A DNA stretch of 10,415 nucleotides from REEB85 sp018971455 (lineage in GTDB: Bacteria > Pseudomonadota > Alphaproteobacteria > Acetobacterales > Acetobacteraceae): NCBI GenBank assembly GCA_028871195.1, contig JAGWNT010000114.1, forward strand, positions 1-10,415, given 5' to 3'. Positions 9,072-10,415 of the stretch are shown in pieces. Position numbers and translations under genes: made by a program. Position 1 is the first letter of the stretch; each line of letters starts with the position of its first letter. Under the pieces are notes generated by a model. That model was not told the DNA's origin. It saw nothing but the letters and a program-made list of their open reading frames with translations, and did no database searches.

Positions 9072-10415
9072 ATGGCGCTGCCGCCCGCCTTCCTCGACGA
9101 GCTGCGCGCCCGCACGCCGCTGCCCGCGCTGGTCGGGCGGCGGGTCAAGCTCGCCCGCTCCGGGCGGCAATGGAAGGGCTGCTGCCCCTTCCACGGCGAG
9201 AAGACGCCCAGCTTCTATGTCTACGAGGACCATTTCCACTGCTTCGGCTGCGGCGCCCATGGCGATGCCATCAGCTTCGTCATGCAGAGCCAGGGCGCCG
9301 GTTTCCCCGAGGCCGTGGAACAGCTGGCCGCCGAGGCGGGCATCGAGGTGCCCAAACCCAGCCCCGCGGCCGCCGCCGCCGAGCAGCGCCGCCTCGACCT
9401 GCACGGCGTGCTGGACGCCGCCGCCCGCGCCTTCCAGCGCCGGCTGCACCAGCGCGAGGGGGCGGCGGCCCTGGACTATCTGCGCGGGCGGGGTCTCACG
9501 GCCGAGACCATCGCCCGCTTCGGCCTCGGCTGGTCCGGCGAGGGGCGCGGCGCGCTGGCCGCCGAACTGGGCCAGGAAGGCATCGGCGCAGACATGCTGG
9601 CCGAGGCCGGGCTGATGCGCACGGCCGAGGAGGGGCGCGCCGCGGCCGATTTCTTCTTCAACCGCGTGATGTTCCCCATCCGCGACCGGCGCGGCCGGGT
9701 GATCAGCTTCGGCGGGCGCATCCTCGGCGACGGCCAGCCGAAATACGTCAACGGGCCGGAAACCGCCCTGTTCTCCAAGCGCCGCACCCTCTTCGCCCTC
9801 GACCTCGCCCGCGAGGCCGCCCGCGCCAACGCCAAGGTGCTGGTGGTGGAGGGCTACATGGACGTCATCGCCCTGCACCAGGCCGGCTTCCCCGGCGCCG
9901 TCGCCCCGCTCGGCACCGCGCTGACCGAGGAACAGCTCGAGGAGCTCTGGCGCCTCTCGCCGATGCCCACCCTCTGCTTCGATGGCGATGCCGCCGGCGG
10001 CCGCGCCGCCGCCCGCGCGGCGGAGCTGGCCCTGCCCCTGCTCGCCCCCGAGCGCAGCCTCGAACTGGTCACCCTGCCCGCCGGCGAGGACCCGGACTCG
10101 CTGCTGCGCCGCCTCGGCCCCGCCGGCATGGCGGCCGCCCTCGCGGCCGCAAGACCGCTCGGCGCCGCGCTCTACGACCTGCTGCGCGAGGGCTCCGGCG
10201 ACAGCCCCGAGCAGCGCGCCGCACTGCGCCGCCGCCTCGTCGAGGCCGCCGCGCGCATCGGCGACAAGGCGCTGGCCGACGAATACCGCCGCGCCCTGCT
10301 CGACCGCTTCTTCGCCCGCCCGCGGCCGCCCGCCGCCGCCCCGGGGCGCGGGCGGGAGGCCGCCCGGCCGCCGCCGCGCTTCACCCGCACCGCCCCCGCC
10401 CCGGAGGCCGCCGCC
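9072..10415 (+). CDS. dnaG: DNA primase, N-terminal 448 residues (gene continues past the right edge)
   Basis: DnaG makes the RNA primers for lagging-strand and restart synthesis, working with the DnaB helicase at the fork. The frame is open from ATG 9072 to the edge with no stop. The N-terminal CHC2 zinc ribbon is present (C38, H41, C57, C60 in CPFH and CFGC). The polymerase core follows, with FNRVMFPIRDRRGRVISFGG (196-215) and KYVNGPETALFSK (224-236). The Toprim site has the catalytic E260 in VVEGYMDVIALHQ, GTALTEEQ (281-288) and the metal-binding D304 and D306 in CFDGDAAGG. Residues 415-448 are an Arg/Pro/Ala-rich linker; the DnaB-binding C-terminal domain should lie beyond the window. The start follows the yqeY stop with no gap and no clear ribosome-binding site, so translation is coupled. 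In Alphaproteobacteria rpoD commonly comes next, but that is not visible here. Confidence 0.97.
   Translation, partial: MALPPAFLDELRARTPLPALVGRRVKLARSGRQWKGCCPFHGEKTPSFYVYEDHFHCFGCGAHGDAISFVMQSQGAGFPEAVEQLAAEAGIEVPKPSPAAAAAEQRRLDLHGVLDAAARAFQRRLHQREGAAALDYLRGRGLTAETIARFGLGWSGEGRGALAAELGQEGIGADMLAEAGLMRTAEEGRAAADFFFNRVMFPIRDRRGRVISFGGRILGDGQPKYVNGPETALFSKRRTLFALDLAREAARANAKVLVVEGYMDVIALHQAGFPGAVAPLGTALTEEQLEELWRLSPMPTLCFDGDAAGGRAAARAAELALPLLAPERSLELVTLPAGEDPDSLLRRLGPAGMAAALAAARPLGAALYDLLREGSGDSPEQRAALRRRLVEAAARIGDKALADEYRRALLDRFFARPRPPAAAPGRGREAARPPPRFTRTAPAPEAAA

Noticed and set aside
8565..9878. Minus-strand open frame opposite yqeY and dnaG
   Set aside because: Both plus-strand genes are clear family members with intact motifs; the antisense translation is low-complexity.

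Overview
The window is about 10.4 kb of very GC-rich DNA with dense, mostly abutting genes. Third codon positions are nearly all G or C. The gene order (carA, carB and greA on one side, a YqeY-like gene and dnaG running the other way) is typical of Alphaproteobacteria. Protein wording and GC content suggest Rhodospirillales, perhaps Acetobacteraceae; this placement is inference from memory, not a database result.

Layout. A divergent promoter region at 8485-8615 splits the window. Leftwards (minus strand) runs carA (7111-8484, with an extra N-terminal helix-turn-helix domain), an unrecognised 111-residue ORF (6774-7109), carB (3536-6790), greA (2964-3437), a threonine/serine dehydratase with a C-terminal ACT domain (1762-2964) and a family-4-type glycosyltransferase (312-1730, TTG start). 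After a 130-bp AT-richer gap comes the beginning of a periplasmic solute-binding protein (181 to the left edge, partial). Rightwards (plus strand) runs the YqeY-like gene (8616-9071), followed immediately by dnaG (9072 to the right edge, partial). No gap exceeds 131 bp, and I see no tRNA, rRNA, CRISPR array or mobile element.

How the genes work together. CarA and CarB form carbamoyl-phosphate synthase, which feeds pyrimidine and arginine synthesis. GreA rescues stalled RNA polymerase. The dehydratase makes 2-oxobutanoate for isoleucine or degrades threonine/serine. DnaG primes DNA replication, and the YqeY-like protein may act in aminoacyl-tRNA amidation. These are housekeeping genes.

The most unusual part is the carA front end. 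The reading frame begins with about 60 residues of a Cro/YdaS-like DNA-binding domain, preceded by a strong ribosome-binding site. Just upstream lie two exact 17-bp copies of a dyad-symmetric site, 39 bp apart. Together they suggest that the CarA fusion protein, or a product of its first 71 codons, binds its own promoter and possibly also controls the yqeY-dnaG operon. This is a hypothesis.
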